A stretch of DNA of 32,257 nt from CAJQND01 sp051010095 (lineage in GTDB: Bacteria; Pseudomonadota; Alphaproteobacteria; Rhizobiales; CAJQND01), in assembly GCA_051010095.1 (NCBI GenBank), contig JBPCVX010000395.1, positions 1-32,257 of the forward strand, written 5' to 3'. The position numbers and the translations under genes are program-made. Shown one piece after another: positions 31,827-32,257 of this stretch. Position 1 is the first letter of the stretch; each line of letters begins with the position of its first letter. The notes beneath the pieces were generated by a model, which worked only from the letters and a program-made list of their open reading frames with translations, had not been told where the DNA came from and made no database searches.

Positions 31827-32257
31827 TCACATTGCTGCAAGCGTGTGTTCCAGGCCGTTGCGTATATGATCTTCCAGTACGCCTTGTGCTGTTGCGGTAT
31901 CTTTGGCGAGGATTGCGTCAAACAAGGCTTTATGTTCAGCGGCCGCTTCTGCACCGCGATACGTCAGAACCAGCATTTGATACCTGAGATATTTATCATA
32001 CAGGAGTGCGTGCAAGTTCAGCAGGTTTGTTGAGTTGCAGGCCTGGATTGTTGCTACGTGGAATTCCCAGTCATAGCGTTTCCATAGCTCTTTCTCCGAT
32101 TGATCGTCCGCCAGTAGCCGCTCTTCCATGAGGTGCAACTTATGATGAGCGGCAACAAGATTGCCTTCCCACTCAGCATCGCCATTTTCGATAGAAGCTT
32201 TAAGGGCATGGCACTCGAGCAGAATGCGAAGATGGGCAATTTCCAGAAGGTCGGTGG
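31827..32257 (-). CDS. GntR/FadR-type transcriptional regulator, C-terminal FCD domain (5' end outside window)
   Basis: The frame is open from the right edge to the stop at 31827 and gives about 143 residues of an all-helical FCD effector domain. It includes RILLECHALKASIENG, the metal-binding pattern D-x3-H in DWEFHVA, a His in AAEHKALFDAI and a final His in LEDHIRNGLEH, the four positions that hold a metal near the ligand pocket in many FadR-group regulators. The DNA-binding winged-helix half lies beyond base 32257. Such regulators usually control nearby organic-acid catabolism genes, so the target is probably outside this window. Confidence 0.9.
   Translation of the reverse strand, partial: TDLLEIAHLRILLECHALKASIENGDAEWEGNLVAAHHKLHLMEERLLADDQSEKELWKRYDWEFHVATIQACNSTNLLNLHALLYDKYLRYQMLVLTYRGAEAAAEHKALFDAILAKDTATAQGVLEDHIRNGLEHTLAAM

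Overview
This window looks like chromosomal DNA of an alphaproteobacterium, most likely in or near the Hyphomicrobiales (Rhizobiales). The evidence is gene order: rplU-rpmA-GNAT-obgE-proB-proA-nadD-rsfS-rlmH followed by the start of an exported, probably EnvC-like, protein; sppA/ihfB/lapA/trpF-trpB-trpA-accD-folC; and aroA-cmk-rpsA diverging from a TIGR02300 (FYDLN acid) gene and tRNA-Ala. A cysteine-depleted AccD N-terminus and a CP4-like (class II) AroA fit this placement. The genus cannot be named from sequence alone.

Layout. (1) 1-6983, minus strand: ribosomal proteins L21 and L27, a GNAT acetyltransferase, the ribosome-assembly GTPase ObgE, proline synthesis (ProB, ProA), NAD synthesis (NadD), two ribosome factors (RsfS, RlmH) and the signal-peptide end of a protein leaving the window at base 1. 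A good sigma70-type promoter (7116-7143) drives rplU-rpmA, and a hairpin with a T-run follows rpmA. (2) 7242-8212: tRNA-Ser(CGA) on plus and an MscS channel on minus. (3) 8213-15308: an accessory block. It holds an AT-rich spacer, a VOC protein, a divergent M20-type carbamoylase/hydantoinase-like amidohydrolase, and a tightly coupled operon of two acyl-CoA dehydrogenases, a hotdog thioesterase and an acyl-CoA ligase, followed by an SDR. (4) 15462-18164: mutS on plus, meeting folC tail to tail. (5) 18161-26839, minus: folC, accD, trpA, trpB, trpF, pyrF, an unrecognised exported protein, lapA-like, ihfB and sppA. (6) 26878-30906, minus: rpsA with a strong terminator, cmk and aroA. (7) 31081-31737, plus: the TIGR02300 gene and tRNA-Ala(GGC). 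(8) 31827-32257, minus: the C-terminal effector domain of a GntR/FadR-type regulator cut by the window edge.

Most of the window is conserved housekeeping sequence. No CRISPR array, transposase, phage gene, rRNA or recognised defence system was seen. The most informative departures from routine are: the acyl-CoA operon, whose paired dehydrogenases look like an obligate heteromer with the catalytic Glu in one subunit only; a helix-hairpin-helix tail on L21; an AccD that has lost all four zinc-finger cysteines and gained a long acidic tail; and the unrecognised exported protein between pyrF and lapA. No stretch over 300 bases lacks a gene. The longest non-coding stretches are 8213-8483 and 28694-28945, and both are described.
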